Shown here: positions 15,183 through 18,168 of the stretch, piece after piece
Position numbering within the stretch: the stretch's first letter is position 1
How the letters are laid out: the number at the start of each line of letters is the position of its first letter
NCBI GenBank assembly: GCA_019747615.1
Contig: JAIEQQ010000100.1
Coordinates: 1-18,168, forward strand
Length of the DNA stretch: 18,168 bases
Direction: 5' to 3'
Source of the DNA: Phycisphaerales bacterium
GTDB lineage: Bacteria > Planctomycetota > Phycisphaerae > Phycisphaerales > UBA1924
The notes under the pieces: generated by a model
Databases searched by the model: none
Seen by the model: only the letters and a program-made list of their open reading frames with translations
What the model was told of the DNA's origin: nothing
Program-made: the position numbers and the translations under genes

Positions 15183-15206
15183 CACTGATCGGCTTTGCGA
15201 TCAGTG
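15183..15206. repeat. Inverted repeat c (CACTGATCG-N6-CGATCAGTG)
   Basis: This is a perfect 9-bp stem with loop GCTTTG, the same loop as repeat a. It lies about 44 nt upstream of the GTG start at 15141, a distance nearly equal to that of repeat a from its gene. Confidence 0.75.
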
Positions 15207-15256
15207 ATCTTGCGTGAGTCGGGAGTGGCAAGGAGCGACTTGCGGGTCTGATTCGA

Positions 15257-15280
15257 TACCCCTCTCGGAGAGAGGGGGTA
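15257..15280 (-). terminator. Hairpin after pckA, possible terminator
   Basis: CCCCTCT (15259-15265) pairs with AGAGGGG (15271-15277), extended by TA/TA across a single bulged G. It begins 8 nt after the pckA stop codon. There is no U-run on the pckA strand, so termination strength is uncertain. Confidence 0.5.
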
Positions 15281-15287
15281 CCCAGAA

Positions 15288-16901
<1,614 letters not shown>

Positions 16902-17049
16902 GGGCGGAGTCTCCAAAGAGGCGATTGACCGACCGGCGCGTCCCACGGGAGGCGTGGAGTAAGGGTGCCGGGGGCTCACACGATAGCCGCTGGGGGCTCT
17001 CCGGTGGTGTAGTCGAGTCAAAAGCTGAATCCGGCGGGCGGAGGGTGCG

Positions 17050-17055
17050 TATACT
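17050..17055 (+). promoter_or_regulatory. -10 box for tRNA-His
   Basis: TATACT lies 29 nt before the tRNA 5' end, so the primary transcript would begin about 20 nt upstream of the mature end. The -35 side is poor (CTGAAT about 19 nt upstream). Confidence 0.6.
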
Positions 17056-17084
17056 CCTCCCCGGCCTCGAATGGGGCCGTTGAT

Positions 17085-17159
17085 GGTGGCTGTAGCTCAG
17101 TTGGTTAGAGCGCGAGGTTGTGATCCTTGAGGTCGCGGGTTCGAGTCCCGTTAGCCACC
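17085..17159 (+). tRNA. tRNA-His (GTG anticodon)
   Basis: A full cloverleaf can be drawn. The acceptor GTGGCTG (17086-17092) pairs with TAGCCAC (17152-17158). The D-arm is GCTC/GAGC. The anticodon stem CGAGG/CCTTG holds the loop TTGTGAT with anticodon GTG, and the T-arm GCGGG/CCCGT holds TTCGAGT. A G at 17085 opposite discriminator C at 17159 provides the G-1 identity element specific to tRNA-His. CCA is not encoded, and a TTTTT run follows at 17161-17165. Confidence 0.97.
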
Positions 17160-17166
17160 CTTTTTG

Positions 17167-17431
17167 TCAGCCGTCAGTGTTCAGTGTTCAGTTTTCAGCT
17201 TCAAGGCAGGGGTGGGGATTGGTGATTGTGATGCGCGGCGATGGCGCGGCCGCGGTGGATGCGACGTGCACCCCTTCGGGGTGCGGGTGTTCGTGCTTGG
17301 CGATCCGGGGGTTTCGCTCGAAGACTCGCTCAACCCCCGGCTACTGGCTGGCAGCCCTTCGGGCTGGGAATGAGCCGTGGCCGCTTACGGATTGCTTCTT
17401 GCTGACGGCTGAAGGCTGATGGCTGGCGGCT
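17167..17431. repeat. TTCAGC-phrase arms enclosing three hairpins
   Basis: The phrase appears at 17167-17202 (CAGCCGTCAGTGTTCAGTG...) and inverted at 17401-17431. Between the arms are three stems: GCACCCC/GGGGTGC (17268-17284, loop TTC), CCGGGGGTT/AACCCCCGG (17305-17340, 18-nt loop) and CAGCCC/GGGCTG (17352-17366, loop TTC). The block occupies the convergent junction between tRNA-His and trmB and runs into the trmB coding end. Confidence 0.65.
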
Positions 17432-18134
17432 TTCGAAGCACGCACGCGTGCGGCTGTTTGCCGACGGCGTCGCACATCTTCTTTTCGTAGTTTGTCGCGA
17501 CTGCCTGGCCCTCGCCCACCCATGAGGGCGGGATGAACGGGCTTAGCTCGAAGGGTGCGGTTGCGTGTTCGCGGATCGCGCCGGGCGTGGTCCAGCGCGT
17601 GAAGTGCTCCATGTCCCAGGCCCAGAGTTCGTCGTGATCGGTGACGACGCGGAGTTCGCCGCCGGGGATGAGGACGCGAAGGGACTGTTCGAGGAACGCG
17701 TCTTGGATCACGCGGTTCTTGTGGTGCTTTTTTTTGGGCCAGGGGTCTGAGTAGTAGAGGTGGATCACGCTCACGCTGCTGCTGGCGACGCGCCAGCGCA
17801 TGAACTCCACGGCGTCAGTGCAGAGCATTCGCACGTTCGGCAAGCCGCGCCGGCGGACGCGATCCGCGGCGTAGACGAAGAACTCGCGCGCGTACTCGAT
17901 GCCCAGGTGGTTCACGCCCGGCTGGCTCTCGGCCTGCCCGAGAATGAACGAGCCCTTGCCGGAGCCGATCTCGATCTCCAGCGGCTGCGTGGGGCTTGGG
18001 AACCAGGCGTTGATGTCGAGGAAACCCGCTTCGGGGCGAGAGAGCAGATCGTCTGGGAGCGCGGGAAAGCTGGAGGTCAGGACCTCAACGGTGCCAGGGT
18101 CGAGATCGCGGCCGCGGGAGAGTCCGAAGGACAT
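17385..18134 (-). CDS. trmB: tRNA (guanine-N7-)-methyltransferase
   Basis: This is a 249-residue protein. Class I methyltransferase features are seen: the SAM-binding EIEIGSGKGSFILGQA (~53-68), NHLGIEYAREF with the acidic residue of motif II, and the TrmB signature YYSDPWPKKKHHKNRVIQ. Near the end, VATNYEKK resembles the family's TxFExK motif. In the family the enzyme methylates G46 in the variable loop of tRNAs using SAM. ATG 18134 starts MSFGLSRGRD. No Shine-Dalgarno is seen, and a TACGCT lies only 5 nt upstream, so a very short or absent leader is possible. The last dozen residues (AISLQPSARSNP) are encoded by the intergenic repeat phrase, an unusual tail beyond the conserved domain. The gene converges with tRNA-His. 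Confidence 0.95.
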   Translation of the reverse strand: MSFGLSRGRDLDPGTVEVLTSSFPALPDDLLSRPEAGFLDINAWFPSPTQPLEIEIGSGKGSFILGQAESQPGVNHLGIEYAREFFVYAADRVRRRGLPNVRMLCTDAVEFMRWRVASSSVSVIHLYYSDPWPKKKHHKNRVIQDAFLEQSLRVLIPGGELRVVTDHDELWAWDMEHFTRWTTPGAIREHATAPFELSPFIPPSWVGEGQAVATNYEKKMCDAVGKQPHACVLRKPPAISLQPSARSNP

Positions 18135-18168
18135 GACCGAGCGTAGTGCGGCGGTGTGAGGGCGGGAG

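Overview
This GC-rich window looks like a planctomycete chromosome, most likely Phycisphaerae-like. The main reason is that three large secreted proteins end in paired motifs of the form C-x-x-D-I-A-D-D ... N-N-G-V-T-E-G-D-Y-N-x-F-F ... G-C. This resembles the C-terminal domain that NCBI annotation calls a GC-type dockerin; I recall that name from memory and have not searched for it. A fragment resembling a nitrogen-type PTS (HPr and EIIA), a short HPF, an ATP-dependent PEP carboxykinase and a TrmB complete a normal bacterial chromosomal setting. I see no phage, plasmid, transposase or CRISPR signal.

Layout. Positions 1-12264 are read on the + strand. They hold the 3' end of an unknown gene (1-87), a 1511-aa secreted protein made of about six copies of a ~240-aa module (306-4841), a 992-aa ELWxxDGT-repeat protein (5437-8415), a GT2 glycosyltransferase (8544-9314) and a 920-aa HAF-like repeat protein (9502-12264). 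Each of the three giant proteins has a signal peptide, a different repetitive body and the same doubled C-terminal motif. They look like surface or extracellular proteins that share one retention or sorting module. Rho-independent terminators follow the first two of these genes.

Positions 12349-16901 are read on the - strand. In transcription order the genes are pckA, a 78-aa hypothetical protein, an RraB-like protein with an internal duplication, hpf, ptsN-like EIIA and an HPr. The last three keep the hpf-ptsN-HPr order of the proteobacterial rpoN neighbourhood, but no rpoN is present here. A + strand tRNA-His with a clear -10 box follows, and a - strand trmB closes the window.

The noncoding DNA is unusually patterned. 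Three related inverted repeats surround the 78-aa gene. Two of them differ only by a compensating base pair, and two lie about 44 nt upstream of start codons. Both convergent gene junctions (12265-12348 and 17160-17384) are filled with a degenerate TTCAGC-type phrase in both orientations, and at the second junction the phrase forms the C-terminal tail of trmB. Two further short-period arrays lie upstream of HPr (octamer) and upstream of hpf (hexamer). Recurring -10-like boxes (TATACT or TACACT) precede four transcription units.
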